From an uncultured Clostridia bacterium (GTDB taxonomy: Bacteria > Bacillota > Clostridia > Oscillospirales > Ruminococcaceae): DNA of 44,667 nt. Shown here one piece after another: positions 23,642 through 33,063 of this stretch. The stretch is taken from positions 1 to 44,667 of the forward strand of contig CALXGT010000012.1 in the NCBI GenBank assembly GCA_944387915.1, in the 5' to 3' direction. Numbering within the stretch: position 1 is the stretch's first letter; each line of letters begins with the position of its first letter. The notes under the pieces are model-generated. The model was not told the DNA's origin, searched no databases, and saw nothing but the letters and a program-made list of their open reading frames with translations. The position numbers and the translations under genes were made by a program.

Positions 23642-25291
23642 TTATTTGCTCATATACCGATCATAAGATTGCTGCATAATCTCGGTACAACGCGCCAGAT
23701 TCATACCCTCCAGCGTTTTTATATATTCGTCCCACTTGGTCAAAGGCTCTTGCCCGCTAATAAATTTTACCGTCATCTCATCCTTGTAGGATTTGATGTC
23801 CACGTAAAGATTGTTGTACTCGTTTCCCTCCTCGCTGGTGAGCGTCGCTCCTTGGGGGACCATAATCTCGTCGGTTTGCTGTCCCCAAACATCATAAGCG
23901 GCTACCCGATCCTGGTTTTGATAGGGGAAGGAAGCTCTCCAATCGAAAAGCCCCGGATCGTTGTACAAAATATGCATCATCCTGGCGTCGGTAATGGTCA
24001 TGCCTTCCGGCTTCGCCATAACGTCGTTATAGACGTAGTAGTTGGGATTGCTTTCATCAATATGGTACGAAATCCCTTCCACACCGTAAGAATTCAACAG
24101 CATACCATCCCAGGTATAATGATAATCCAACCATTTACACGCCAGCTCAATATTTTCACATTCGGTGGTAATTACCGTAGGCTGAACCACCTCGTAGGAA
24201 GGATACATCGACGGCGCCACTTCGCCTTTATTGACCGTAGGCGGTGTTATGGGTTCCAGCCAGAAATCCGGGTTGGTGGTGGAGCCGGCTTCGCTATAGT
24301 AGTAGTCCGCCGCCATCAGCCATCCGATATTTCCGCAGCCATACCGGTCGGTGGCAAATCCGGTCATATCCTGATCCGGGTTCATAAAGTCTTTGTCTAT
24401 CAATCCCTCGGCGTACCATCCGGCCATAAGCTCTACATATTGCTTATAGGCGTCCGACACGGGGCCGTATTTAATTTCGTCCCCATCCCGATACCATTCG
24501 CTCATAGCGCCGTAAGAGGAAAGAAGATAGCTGGAGCCCACCATGCCGTATTGGTCTATGGATAACGGCGCCGGGCATCCGATTTCATCCCGAAACGCCA
24601 CCAAAACGGTATACAATTCGTCAATGGTCTCCGGGACTTCCATATCTAACTGCTCCAACCAATCCCGCCGGATCGCCATTCCCGCCCAGGAAGGCTCCCG
24701 CTCAATGGTAATCTCTTTTTTCTGGGGATCGATTACGCAACGAAGCATATACGCCCCAACCAGACGGCCTTCATCGGTGGTAGAATCCCGACGAACCTGA
24801 TCGCTGACCACCTGATACTCCCGGTAATTTGGCATATAAGCGGCGACATAATCGGTTAAATCCACATACATTCCGTCCGCCACCGCTTTATCGTGGCCGC
24901 CGGGATAAGAGTAGGTGCCAGTTCCAATCTGGCTTTCTTCGAACATATCGGTATATTGACCGGAAGCCAGCATCAAACCAAATTTCTCCGTCGCTGAAAG
25001 TGAGGGAACGCAGGTATATTCAATGTGAACGCCGGTAATTTCTTCCAGCTTTTTCACCGCTTCTACCTCGCTAAAGGAGGAAAGATAGTTATGGCTCCAA
25101 GCTTTCCAATAGGTAAAGGTTACCGGTTCCTCGGTAAGAGGAAGGACAATTTCGTCCAAAACCTCAAAGCTCCTTTGCGCCGTATTCGACGACGAAGAAT
25201 CTTTCGTCGAAGAAGGGGGATCGTCATTACAAGACGTCATCGCTATTAGCATCACAGATGCCATCAAAAATGCCAACCATCGCTTTTTCAT
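23642..25291 (-). CDS. Extracellular sugar-binding lipoprotein (ABC type, LplA-like), copy C
   Basis: A 549-residue lipoprotein with lipobox MTSC (Cys21) and a Ser-rich linker. It is related to copies A and B by shared segments such as EKFGLMLASGQYTDM, WLEQLDMEVPETIDELYTVL, WDGMLLNSYGVEGISY and the NLARCTEIMQQSYDRYMSK end. It is clearly more diverged from both than they are from each other. Again no permease or ATPase gene is adjacent. I chose ATG 25291 after AAAGGAGAG; a start at 25381 would add 30 residues before the signal peptide. It diverges from the AraC/YesN regulator at 25657, its probable regulator. Confidence 0.87.
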   Translation of the reverse strand: MKKRWLAFLMASVMLIAMTSCNDDPPSSTKDSSSSNTAQRSFEVLDEIVLPLTEEPVTFTYWKAWSHNYLSSFSEVEAVKKLEEITGVHIEYTCVPSLSATEKFGLMLASGQYTDMFEESQIGTGTYSYPGGHDKAVADGMYVDLTDYVAAYMPNYREYQVVSDQVRRDSTTDEGRLVGAYMLRCVIDPQKKEITIEREPSWAGMAIRRDWLEQLDMEVPETIDELYTVLVAFRDEIGCPAPLSIDQYGMVGSSYLLSSYGAMSEWYRDGDEIKYGPVSDAYKQYVELMAGWYAEGLIDKDFMNPDQDMTGFATDRYGCGNIGWLMAADYYYSEAGSTTNPDFWLEPITPPTVNKGEVAPSMYPSYEVVQPTVITTECENIELACKWLDYHYTWDGMLLNSYGVEGISYHIDESNPNYYVYNDVMAKPEGMTITDARMMHILYNDPGLFDWRASFPYQNQDRVAAYDVWGQQTDEIMVPQGATLTSEEGNEYNNLYVDIKSYKDEMTVKFISGQEPLTKWDEYIKTLEGMNLARCTEIMQQSYDRYMSK

Positions 25292-25352
25292 AAAATCTCT
25301 CCTTTCCGGGAGAGTCGTAACAAAAAGCGTCTCTTTCTTCCAAGCTACTTTA

Positions 25353-25381
25353 AGGGTACCATACTTCTTTATATTATGCAA
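25353..25381 (-). promoter_or_regulatory. Possible promoter of lipoprotein copy C
   Basis: TTGCAT (25376-25381), 17 bp and TACCCT (25353-25358) preceded by TGG. The weak -10 would fit activator dependence. Confidence 0.3.
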
Positions 25382-25588
25382 TTAACAATTTGTTTAATAT
25401 TTATTGCTTATCTTATTGCATATTATCCTATAATCCAAATTATTATTATTTAAAAATAATAATTTTTTAAAGTTATCATTTTAAAATTTCCGTTTTTTAA
25501 AATAAAATATATTTTTCTCTCTTTCTAATCTGCCTTTTTTTACCTCGTTTTCTTGTTTTTTCATCTGTTTTCATTTGACGAAGATTGC

Positions 25589-25617
25589 TTTACAAAAAAA
25601 TCAAACCGTGTTATGAT
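25589..25617 (+). promoter_or_regulatory. Promoter of the YesN/AraC regulator and hemW
   Basis: TTTACA (25589-25594), 17 bp and TATGAT (25612-25617), 39 nt before the start codon. Confidence 0.65.
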
Positions 25618-25656
25618 AAAGGTAGTGACAATTTTTTAGCAAGGGGGGAATAAAAA

Positions 25657-26733
25657 ATGGATCTTTCAATGGATATGAAGCCGGGAAGCTTTGCCCAGCG
25701 AATCAGCAAACACCTCACCGTACGAAAAAACAATTTTCTAAGCTGTATCGTCCGGGGAAGGATTCACAGCGGAGAGCAATTTTTCGAAGCTCTTTCCTCC
25801 ATGGGCGTTTCCATGCCCCATCGCGCCTTTGCCTTTATTGCTTTTGAGGTAGAAAACGCCGCCAATCTCTTTTTTGAGGAACATTCCGAATTCAGCGAGG
25901 ACATGTGGGACCACATTCTCTATATTATCAACAATATGGGGGAAGAGCTGTTTAACGAGAAATACCATTGTCTTATCGGAGAAACCGGCGGTCTGATCCT
26001 CTGCTTAATCAATGTAGATCCTACCCTTAGCAAGGAAACCGTGGTAAGCGACCTTACCGCCAGCACACACACCATTTACGACGTGATGAAAACATCCTTC
26101 GGCGTCACCCTTTCCGCCGAAATTTCCTCGTTTCATACCGACATTTCCGGTATCATTACCTGCTACGAAGAAATTCGGGAAATTGTAGAATGGAGAAACT
26201 GGATTTTAGAAGAGCAGCCGCTGATCCTCTACCAGGAAATTGCCTCAGAAACAGAGCCTCTTTCCCTTTCCCGGCTGGAAAACAACGCGATTACTGCCAT
26301 TAAAGCCCATGCCTATAAGGACGCTATTGTCATTTTACAGTCCATTGAGACCGAGATTCACCGGTCAAAGCAAGACGACAGCAAGAATGTTCTCCCCTCT
26401 TCTTCCCTTGCCCGTTCCATCAGCGCATACATTTTGGAAAACTATCGGGATTCCAACCTTTCCGCGGGAACCATTGCGGAACATTTTGGACTGAGCGCCT
26501 CTTCCCTTTCCCAGCTTTTCAAAAAGAACGTGGATTCCGGCGTTTTAGATGAAATTCACCGTCTTCGGATCCAAAGCGCCAAAAATCTTCTGCTGGAAGG
26601 GAACACGGTGCAGGACACCGCCAATATGGTGGGCTACTGCAATACCCGTACTATGATCCGCGCCTTCAAGCGATTGGTGGGAATGACGCCCACCGAATAC
26701 AAAGAATCCCATCCCCGGGAACGAAAAACCTAA
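25657..26733 (+). CDS. AraC family (YesN-like) transcriptional regulator
   Basis: A 358-residue cytosolic protein without membrane segments. The N-terminal 250 residues are not a cupin; they resemble the central region of YesN-type regulators (EISSFHTDISGIITCYEEIREIVEWR). The C-terminal 100 residues carry two AraC helix-turn-helix motifs: LSAGTIAEHFGLSASSLSQLFKK, and VQDTANMVGYCNTRTMIRAFKR followed by MTPTEYK. There is no receiver domain at the N-terminus, unlike true response regulators. It sits divergently from sugar-binding lipoprotein C and 23 nt before hemW, so it is probably co-transcribed with hemW. A role in sugar-responsive control is inferred from position. Confidence 0.85.
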   Translation: MDLSMDMKPGSFAQRISKHLTVRKNNFLSCIVRGRIHSGEQFFEALSSMGVSMPHRAFAFIAFEVENAANLFFEEHSEFSEDMWDHILYIINNMGEELFNEKYHCLIGETGGLILCLINVDPTLSKETVVSDLTASTHTIYDVMKTSFGVTLSAEISSFHTDISGIITCYEEIREIVEWRNWILEEQPLILYQEIASETEPLSLSRLENNAITAIKAHAYKDAIVILQSIETEIHRSKQDDSKNVLPSSSLARSISAYILENYRDSNLSAGTIAEHFGLSASSLSQLFKKNVDSGVLDEIHRLRIQSAKNLLLEGNTVQDTANMVGYCNTRTMIRAFKRLVGMTPTEYKESHPRERKT

Positions 26734-26756
26734 CCCCGAATCCAAAGGAGGCGCCT

Positions 26757-27842
26757 ATGGCCGCCGGTATTTATCTGCATGTCCCTTTTTGTAAGCAAAA
26801 ATGCGGATACTGCGACTTTTATTCCCAAACCCAATTCGACCAGATTCCCGCTTATCTACAAACGGTGCGTCAGGAGATTCTCTCCTACCGAAAACAGGAA
26901 ATCGTCGCCGATACCCTCTACTTTGGCGGGGGAACGCCTTCCCTTCTCCCTGCGAAGGAAATCGAATCCTTGATTGATCTTTGCCGGGACGTTTTCTCCC
27001 TGGAAGGGGAAATTACGCTGGAGGCCAACCCGGAAAGCAGTTCTTTTTCCTACCTTTACGACATTCGCCGTGCCGGCGTTAACCGGATTTCCTTTGGCGC
27101 CCAATCGGCAATTTCAAGGGAGCTTACCTTGCTGGGGCGGATTCATTCGGCTAAAGCGATTGGCGACGCGGTTTTCGCCGCTAAAAAAGCGGGATTTTCC
27201 AACATTAGTCTGGATATTATGCTGGCGATTCCCCTGCAAACCGAGAAAAGCCTCGCGGAAACTCTCTCTACCTTTTTGGCTATGGAACCTACCCATTTTT
27301 CCGCCTATCTTTTAAAGATTGAGGAAAACACTCCGTTTTTTCAAAACCATATGGAGCGGTTTTGCCCCGACGACGACCAAGCCGCATCCCTTTACCTGCA
27401 AACTGTCTCTACGCTGGAAAACGCGGGATACCTTCAATACGAAATTTCCAATTTTTCCAAACCCGGTTTTCAAAGCCGCCACAACTTAAAATACTGGAGC
27501 GGGGAAGACTATATTGGCATCGGCCCCGCCGCCCACTCCGCTTATGGCGGAAAGCGTTTTTTTCATCCCTCTTCTCTTTCTCAATATATGCGTTCCGGCG
27601 GAAAAAATCCCCTTTTGGAAGGTGATTTCGGCGGAGAATGGGAACGGTTGATGCTTTCCCTTCGTTTGACCGAGGGGATTGACCCCGATGCCTTTTCCTT
27701 TGGCGACACCCTCAGAAAGAAAGCAGCGCCGTATCTTCGCGCCGGATTTTTAACCGAAAGAAACGGAAAAATCGCGTTCACTCCAAAGGGATTTTTGCTT
27801 TCCAATTCCATCCTGGCTGTGCTTCTTCCCGACGAAAAATAA
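26757..27842 (+). CDS. hemW: Radical SAM heme chaperone HemW
   Basis: A 361-residue cytosolic iron-sulfur protein. The radical SAM cluster motif CKQKCGYC gives Cys12, Cys16 and Cys19. Further landmarks are DTLYFGGGTPSLL, ITLEANPES, RISFGAQS and the HemW-specific HNLKYWSGEDYIGIGPAAHS in the C-terminal half. HemW proteins were long annotated as oxygen-independent coproporphyrinogen oxidases but bind heme and act as chaperones. The ATG follows AAAGGAGGCG. The usual neighbours lepA and hrcA are absent; here it follows an AraC regulator. Confidence 0.92.
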   Translation: MAAGIYLHVPFCKQKCGYCDFYSQTQFDQIPAYLQTVRQEILSYRKQEIVADTLYFGGGTPSLLPAKEIESLIDLCRDVFSLEGEITLEANPESSSFSYLYDIRRAGVNRISFGAQSAISRELTLLGRIHSAKAIGDAVFAAKKAGFSNISLDIMLAIPLQTEKSLAETLSTFLAMEPTHFSAYLLKIEENTPFFQNHMERFCPDDDQAASLYLQTVSTLENAGYLQYEISNFSKPGFQSRHNLKYWSGEDYIGIGPAAHSAYGGKRFFHPSSLSQYMRSGGKNPLLEGDFGGEWERLMLSLRLTEGIDPDAFSFGDTLRKKAAPYLRAGFLTERNGKIAFTPKGFLLSNSILAVLLPDEK

Positions 27843-27870
27843 ACCCCCGAACCGAAGTTCAGGGGTTTTT
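27841..27870. terminator. Bidirectional terminator
   Basis: A 12-nt stem with one mismatch (27841-27852 with 27857-27868), loop CGAA, T-run on the right. It overlaps the hemW stop. Confidence 0.8.
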
Positions 27871-27871
27871 G

Positions 27872-29572
27872 CTATCTGCTTACATAATTTAAAGGATTTC
27901 TTCGACTGCCGTTTACCTGCACTTCAAAATGAAGGTGATTTCCGGTAGAATATCCGGTAGAGCCCACCGCCGCGATAACCTGGCCTTGAGAAACGGTAGA
28001 ACCAACCGAAACATAAAGGCTGGAACAATGGCCATACAGAGTACGTACCCCATTTCCATGGTCGATCACGATGCACTTTCCATAGCTGTAATACCAGCCG
28101 GAAATTACCACCGTTCCGGAAGCCGCCGCATAGATATCCGTTCCGTAGGACGTCGCGACGTCAATGCCTCCATGCCCGCCGGATCCGTAATAACAGCTAA
28201 TATATCCGCTCGCTACCGGCCAAACAAAACCGCCGCTCACCGTTCCGCTTCCTGTAGAGGAAGGAACGTACGAAGCGTAAGGAGTGGAATCCACCTTAGT
28301 TCCCTTAACGATTTTCGCGGTGACCGGTTCGGTAATGACTTCGCTTTGCAAAACATCCCGGCTCTCCTCGATCCCGTTAAGATAAACTACCTGCGCGGTG
28401 ACCTCCATAACTCCTTCCTGTCCTTGCTGAATCGTGGTGGAGTAGGTGTTATACTTGGTGTCATCGTAGGTATATTCGGTATCGTAGGCGATATTTTCAT
28501 TATACACTTCCGTCTTTACGGTACGGACGGAAAGGAAAGGCTGCTCATTGGCAATAATCGCTTCCTGCCCAATAAAGCACTCTTCCTCGATAGTGGGGTT
28601 CATCTTTTTGAACTCCGCATAAGAAAGTCCGTTCTTATTGGCGATCACAATGGGGCTGTCGCCTTTTTCAATGGTGTAAATCCGCTGCTCCGCGACCGTA
28701 GAAGTCAAAAGGGAAATCATCTCGTTTTCTTCCACTACGCTCGCCGTAGGATAAAGTCCCTGACGCAGTTCAATGTCCTGAACAAAATCTACCGTCTCTT
28801 CCCCGTCCGCGCTCCGGTACTGATCCAAAATGGATTCCAAAAGCTTGGGAACGGCGGTAATATCGTTCACAGCGCCGTAAAACTCTCCGTCGATGTAAAC
28901 GCCCTGGGCCTCCACCACCTCGCTGTTGTACATGGTGATTAACGAGTCCGTTACCTTTGCCGCCGAGGAAACCGTTTCCCCGGACAAAGGAACCACCTGA
29001 TAAGAGGTCTGAATCGAAAGGGTTTCGTTTTCCTCTTCGGTAGAAATCATACGGGAATGCAGATCGCTTTTAGCGGAAGCCAAAACGCCCTCATTCTCCA
29101 CGTAAGCCACTACGCCGCCATCGCTTTCTACCGCCAGTACGTAGCGGACGTCCAAACCGGCAGTCACTACGTTCACCAATAACACCACGCCCAACACCGG
29201 CACGGCGTAGTTAAATACTGTACGGAAAAACGAAAAATTATTTTTCAATCCTTTACCGAAGGTTTTAACTCCTCCGATCCAACCCGTTTCCTTCACCGAA
29301 GCAGCAATCAGCTTCGGCGCTTTCGCCATCTTAATGAAAGGATCAGAAAAAAGCGCCCAACGTTTCTTCAAAAACGCCGCCACATTCAGACGTTGCCACC
29401 TTTGTTTCAACGCTTTTTGATAAACGGCTCCTTCTTTATGGACGAAATCGGAAACAAGAGAGAGATTCTCGGCCACAGCGTCCCCGGTCAGGGCACAAAC
29501 CTTTGCCACCGCCTCTGCCGTTTTTTTCGCAAAGGCGGCAAAACGCCGGGCCAGTTCATTCAAATCCGGCAC
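27872..29572 (-). CDS. M23 family peptidoglycan endopeptidase with LysM and G5 domains
   Basis: A 566-residue membrane-anchored cell-wall hydrolase. Residues 1-112 are a cationic cytoplasmic region, and one membrane segment lies at about 118-138. The extracellular part holds a LysM-like domain (298-340, YTIEKGDSPIVIANKNGL), a G5 domain (about 348-427) and a C-terminal M23 domain (about 449-566). Zinc and catalytic residues are His467 and Asp471 in GHGGID, His515 in YGHCSS, and His546 and His548 in NHLHFE, so the enzyme should be active. The order TM-LysM-G5-M23 is common in Clostridia. The start is GTG 29572 after AAGGAGG. It has its own promoter. Confidence 0.9.
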   Translation of the reverse strand: MPDLNELARRFAAFAKKTAEAVAKVCALTGDAVAENLSLVSDFVHKEGAVYQKALKQRWQRLNVAAFLKKRWALFSDPFIKMAKAPKLIAASVKETGWIGGVKTFGKGLKNNFSFFRTVFNYAVPVLGVVLLVNVVTAGLDVRYVLAVESDGGVVAYVENEGVLASAKSDLHSRMISTEEENETLSIQTSYQVVPLSGETVSSAAKVTDSLITMYNSEVVEAQGVYIDGEFYGAVNDITAVPKLLESILDQYRSADGEETVDFVQDIELRQGLYPTASVVEENEMISLLTSTVAEQRIYTIEKGDSPIVIANKNGLSYAEFKKMNPTIEEECFIGQEAIIANEQPFLSVRTVKTEVYNENIAYDTEYTYDDTKYNTYSTTIQQGQEGVMEVTAQVVYLNGIEESRDVLQSEVITEPVTAKIVKGTKVDSTPYASYVPSSTGSGTVSGGFVWPVASGYISCYYGSGGHGGIDVATSYGTDIYAAASGTVVISGWYYSYGKCIVIDHGNGVRTLYGHCSSLYVSVGSTVSQGQVIAAVGSTGYSTGNHLHFEVQVNGSRRNPLNYVSR

Positions 29573-29614
29573 ACTTGTTCCTCCTTTCGGTACCCAATCA
29601 AAATGGATGATTCT

Positions 29615-29642
29615 ATTATATCAAAATAATTACAAATTGCAA
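29615..29642 (-). promoter_or_regulatory. Promoter of the M23 peptidase
   Basis: TTGCAA (29637-29642), 16 bp and perfect TATAAT (29615-29620) on the minus strand. Confidence 0.7.
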
Positions 29643-29757
29643 CCCTTTTGTAACTATTTTGCCGGCGAGAACGCGAAAATTTACTTTTTTGCCATATTTG
29701 ATCCCATTGTCTTTGGTAATAATTCCTAATAAAAACGGTCCTTTTTCTGATTTTCTG

Positions 29758-29786
29758 TTGACGAAGCGGCTTATTTCTGTTACACT
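29758..29786 (+). promoter_or_regulatory. Promoter of the M24 aminopeptidase
   Basis: TTGACG (29758-29763), 17 bp and TACACT (29781-29786). Confidence 0.65.
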
Positions 29787-29822
29787 TTAGATAATCGACA
29801 ATGATAAAGAGGAGGATATAAA

Positions 29823-31616
29823 ATGACTGTAAAACAGCGTTTGGAAGCCTTGCGGGCAGAAATGAAACAGCGCGGAATCTACGCTTATTTTGTCCCTTCT
29901 TCCGACTACCATCAATCGGAAACCCCCGGGGAATACTTCCGGTGCCGGGCTTACTTATCGGGCTTTTCCGGCTCGGCGGGCACTTTAATTGTTACCGGGA
30001 CCAACGCCTTTTTATGGACCGACGGCCGCTATTTTATCCAAGCGGAAAAGCAACTCGCCGGTTCAGGAATCACTCTTTGTAAAATGGGAGAAGAAAACGT
30101 ACCTACCGTAGAGGAATATTTAAAGGAAGCGCTCCCCGAAGGATGCGTTCTCGGTTTTGACGGAAAGGTCGTATCCGCCAAGGACGGCGAGCAATTTGCC
30201 GCGATGCTTCAAAAGAAAAAAATTTCCTTGCGCACCGATGAAGATCTCTGTGGATTGATTTGGGCGGATCGCCCTCCCCTCTCCAGGGAAAAAGCGTTCC
30301 GGTTAGCGGAAAAATACGCGGGAAAATCTACCGCGGAAAAGCTTTCCGATATTCGCCGGGAAATGAAAAAGCAAGGCGCCAACACACATGTGGTCGCTTC
30401 TTTAGACGACATTGCCTGGATCTATAATATCCGTGGCAACGATATCGCCTGTACGCCTTTGGTTTTAAGCTACAGCATTATTACTGAAACCTCCGCCGCC
30501 TTATTTTTAAACGACGGCGTTGCCGACGAAGCGTTAAAAGAGGATTTACATCGGGAAGGCGTTACCGTTTTACCCTATGACATGATTTTATCGAGTCTTG
30601 GCGCGCTCTCTTCGGCCGCCCGGGTTCTTTTGGATAAGAGCAAGGTCAGCTATGCTTTACTGCGCAGTATTCCCAACGACGCGGTGATAATGGCCGGCTC
30701 CAATCCCTCTTCTCTGATGAAAGCCGTCAAAAACCCGGTGGAAATCGAAAACCTTCGGATCTCCCATCTTTGGGACGGCGTCGCGGTAACCAAATTTATG
30801 TACTGGCTCAAGAAAAACGTAGGCAAAATCGAAATGACCGAAGGTTCCGCCTCGGAAAAACTTTTGGATTTTCGCCGCCAGCAGCCCGATTTTATCGAGC
30901 CCAGCTTTAACACCATCGCGGCTTACAACGAAAACGCGGCCATGATGCACTATAAGCCGGATGACCAGGGCGGCGCGCCCTTAAAAGCGGAAGGCTTTTT
31001 GTTAGTGGATTCCGGCGGACAATACTTTACCGGCACCACCGACATCACCAGGACCTTTGTACTAGGGCCGGTGCCCGCTCTTTGGAAGCTCCATTACACG
31101 ACGGTGCTTCGGAGTATGCTGAATCTGGCCTCTGCCCGCTTCCTTTACGGCTGTCGGGGAATCAATTTGGATATTTTAGCGAGAGGCCCTTTGTGGAACT
31201 TAAACATCGATTACAAATGCGGTACCGGCCACGGCGTCGCTTACCTGTCCTGTGTCCATGAAGCCCCCAACGGATTCCGCTGGAAAGTGGTTCCCGAGCG
31301 CAACGACAGCTGTATTTTAGAAGAAGGCATGGTCACCACCGACGAGCCCGGCGTTTATATCGAAGGAAGCCATGGCATCCGCATTGAAAACGAGCTCCTC
31401 TGCCGGAAGGGCGAAAAGATTGGCTCTGACCAGTTTATGTATTTTGAGCCTCTTACCTACGCTCCCATCGATTTGGACGCGGTGGACCCGTCGCTCCTCT
31501 CTTTTAGGGAAAAAGAAGCGTTAAACAGCTACCACCAAATGGTGTATCAAAAAATTGCTCCGCATCTGACCGACGAGGAAAGAGACTGGCTCAAGGAGTA
31601 TACCAAAGAGGTATAA
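29823..31616 (+). CDS. Xaa-Pro aminopeptidase (M24B, three-domain APP type)
   Basis: A 597-residue cytosolic metallopeptidase that removes the N-terminal residue preceding proline. The length and two creatinase-like N-terminal domains followed by a pita-bread catalytic domain (from about 305) match the long, eukaryote-like APP group rather than the 440-residue PepP. Metal ligands are visible: the two Asp in LVDSGGQYFTGTTDITRTF, His in GTGHGVAYLSCVHE, and the two Glu in TDEPGVYIEGSHGIRIENE. The ATG follows GAGGAGG. Monocistronic, with a strong terminator. Confidence 0.92.
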   Translation: MTVKQRLEALRAEMKQRGIYAYFVPSSDYHQSETPGEYFRCRAYLSGFSGSAGTLIVTGTNAFLWTDGRYFIQAEKQLAGSGITLCKMGEENVPTVEEYLKEALPEGCVLGFDGKVVSAKDGEQFAAMLQKKKISLRTDEDLCGLIWADRPPLSREKAFRLAEKYAGKSTAEKLSDIRREMKKQGANTHVVASLDDIAWIYNIRGNDIACTPLVLSYSIITETSAALFLNDGVADEALKEDLHREGVTVLPYDMILSSLGALSSAARVLLDKSKVSYALLRSIPNDAVIMAGSNPSSLMKAVKNPVEIENLRISHLWDGVAVTKFMYWLKKNVGKIEMTEGSASEKLLDFRRQQPDFIEPSFNTIAAYNENAAMMHYKPDDQGGAPLKAEGFLLVDSGGQYFTGTTDITRTFVLGPVPALWKLHYTTVLRSMLNLASARFLYGCRGINLDILARGPLWNLNIDYKCGTGHGVAYLSCVHEAPNGFRWKVVPERNDSCILEEGMVTTDEPGVYIEGSHGIRIENELLCRKGEKIGSDQFMYFEPLTYAPIDLDAVDPSLLSFREKEALNSYHQMVYQKIAPHLTDEERDWLKEYTKEV

Positions 31617-31619
31617 ACG

Positions 31620-31652
31620 AAAACGGTTGGCAAAATGCCAACCGTTTTTTTT
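31620..31652. terminator. Bidirectional terminator
   Basis: A perfect 13-bp stem (31620-31632 with 31636-31648), 3-nt loop, T-run on the right. Confidence 0.9.
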
Positions 31653-32862
31653 ACTCTTCCATTTTTCCCGGCGCCGGTTTCTTTAAAACCCGCTTTCCAA
31701 TAGCAAAACTTAAAAGATACAAAACCAATGCCGCCGAAATCCAAACGCCGATATAGCTGTAAAAGCGACGAACGCCAATCTGATCCACGATCACGCCGCC
31801 CAGCGCCGTTCCAATAATTCCCGCCACCGAGGTGACCGCCACATACACCGTCTGGGCAGTTGCTTTCAACGAGCCGGGAGCCAAAAGGAAAATGTAATTG
31901 GCCGCGGAAGCGAACATCAATCCGGCGCCCAGTCCGTGAAAGGAAGTAAACAAAACTACTTGGGTCATACTTTGGGCAACGCCGAAGCAATAAAACTCCA
32001 AAGCGTACAAAAAAGCGGATGCGAACATCATATAGTAAAGGGGGATCCGTTTCCGCAACGGCTTTAACAGCAGTAACATGGGGATTTCCAACAAGGCCCG
32101 GTATCCGGTCACCAGCCCGAGACGGGTCGTTTCGGCGCCGATATCCGCCAAAAGGTAGCTTAAAAAGGTGTAACTGCAATTTAACCCCACATTGAGGAAA
32201 AACATAAACGCCAAAAAAGTCATGTAGTAATAATTTCCAAACAAACTCCCCAGCGGAAGATCCGAAAACCGCATTCGGCTTTTTTCCCGGACCACGTCGT
32301 CCTTTACCGAATAGCAAAGAAGGATTACCGGGATCAAAAACAACGACGAAACCCAAAAAGTACAATCCACGCCGGTATACGGCAAAATAAAGCTAATGAT
32401 AATGCCGATAATCGCAAAGGAAAAGGAGCCGCACGCCCGAATAATTCCGTAGTTCATCTTCCGTTCATTGGTGCTCCGGATCACCCAGTTATCCAATAGC
32501 GAATTGGCGGGAGTCCGAAAGAAAAACGCCAACGGAACAATGAGCAGCACCAGGGAAAAACTTCCGAAAGAGACGTCGGCGGAAAAGGGAATCATCGCGG
32601 AAAACAAAACGGTGCCGCTTAACGTAATCAAAAGGACCTTTTTCACCGATCGAAGCTTGTCGCTGATTACGCCCCAAAACAAAGTGGAAAAAATACCTAC
32701 AAAGAGATTAAGGGAAGAAATAAATCCCGCCATAGAGGCGGTATACCCCCGCTCCTGCAAAAAAACGACCAGATACCCGCCAATAGACATGGCAAACCAA
32801 TAGGTAAATTCTATAGCGGAAAATTTGAAGGCGTCCTTTTTACGATTGAACCCTTGTTCCAT
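31651..32862 (-). CDS. MFS transporter (MFS_1-like, nucleoside/oligosaccharide symporter group)
   Basis: A 403-residue integral membrane protein with about 12 hydrophobic segments split in two halves by a charged loop (about 200-215). The pattern GVISDKLRSVKKVLL after helix 2 is the MFS motif A. Start and spacing resemble the MFS_1-like/LacY-type group that transports sugars or nucleosides. The substrate cannot be named. The ATG follows TTGGAGGG. Monocistronic with its own promoter. Confidence 0.85.
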   Translation of the reverse strand: MEQGFNRKKDAFKFSAIEFTYWFAMSIGGYLVVFLQERGYTASMAGFISSLNLFVGIFSTLFWGVISDKLRSVKKVLLITLSGTVLFSAMIPFSADVSFGSFSLVLLIVPLAFFFRTPANSLLDNWVIRSTNERKMNYGIIRACGSFSFAIIGIIISFILPYTGVDCTFWVSSLFLIPVILLCYSVKDDVVREKSRMRFSDLPLGSLFGNYYYMTFLAFMFFLNVGLNCSYTFLSYLLADIGAETTRLGLVTGYRALLEIPMLLLLKPLRKRIPLYYMMFASAFLYALEFYCFGVAQSMTQVVLFTSFHGLGAGLMFASAANYIFLLAPGSLKATAQTVYVAVTSVAGIIGTALGGVIVDQIGVRRFYSYIGVWISAALVLYLLSFAIGKRVLKKPAPGKMEE

Positions 32863-32893
32863 ATTTGTCCCTCCAAAACGCTAAGTTGCCTAC

Positions 32894-32922
32894 ATCGTAA
32901 CATAGCGGAAAAGGAACGTCAA
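32894..32922 (-). promoter_or_regulatory. Promoter of the MFS transporter
   Basis: TTGACG (32917-32922), 17 bp and TACGAT (32894-32899) on the minus strand. Confidence 0.65.
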
Positions 32923-33001
32923 TATCGTTAATATACAAAGTTTAGAAACAGTTTTCGGCGTTTTGCCTTGTTTTGTGAAACAGAAACCTTGCGCTGCCAA
33001 A

Positions 33002-33038
33002 TAAAAAAGGAGAAGACAAAAAACGGTCTTCTCCTTTT
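33002..33038 (-). terminator. Terminator of cardiolipin synthase
   Basis: A perfect 13-bp stem (33005-33017 with 33026-33038) followed on the minus strand by a T-rich tract. Confidence 0.9.
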
Positions 33039-33063
33039 GCACTTTTCGAAACGGTATCTCCTT

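Larger units (their letters stand above)
25292..25656. other. AT-rich divergent regulatory region (365 bp)
   Basis: The longest gene-free stretch. It holds a consensus promoter for the regulator, a weaker minus-strand promoter candidate for the lipoprotein, and an imperfect AT-only inverted repeat near 25437-25463. I see no small RNA or coding frame in it. Confidence 0.6.

Noticed and set aside
23627..24565. 312-codon plus-strand frame
   Set aside because: It is antisense to sugar-binding lipoprotein C. The His/Arg/Val-rich product is typical of a shadow of an acidic gene.
25437..25463. AT-only inverted repeat in the divergent region
   Set aside because: It is imperfect and expected by chance in such AT-rich sequence; it is not used as an operator claim.
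27929..28942. 337-codon plus-strand frame
   Set aside because: It is antisense to the M23 peptidase, whose LysM, G5 and zinc motifs make the minus strand certain.
31547..32365. 272-codon minus-strand frame
   Set aside because: It lies in another frame of the MFS transporter and spans a terminator.
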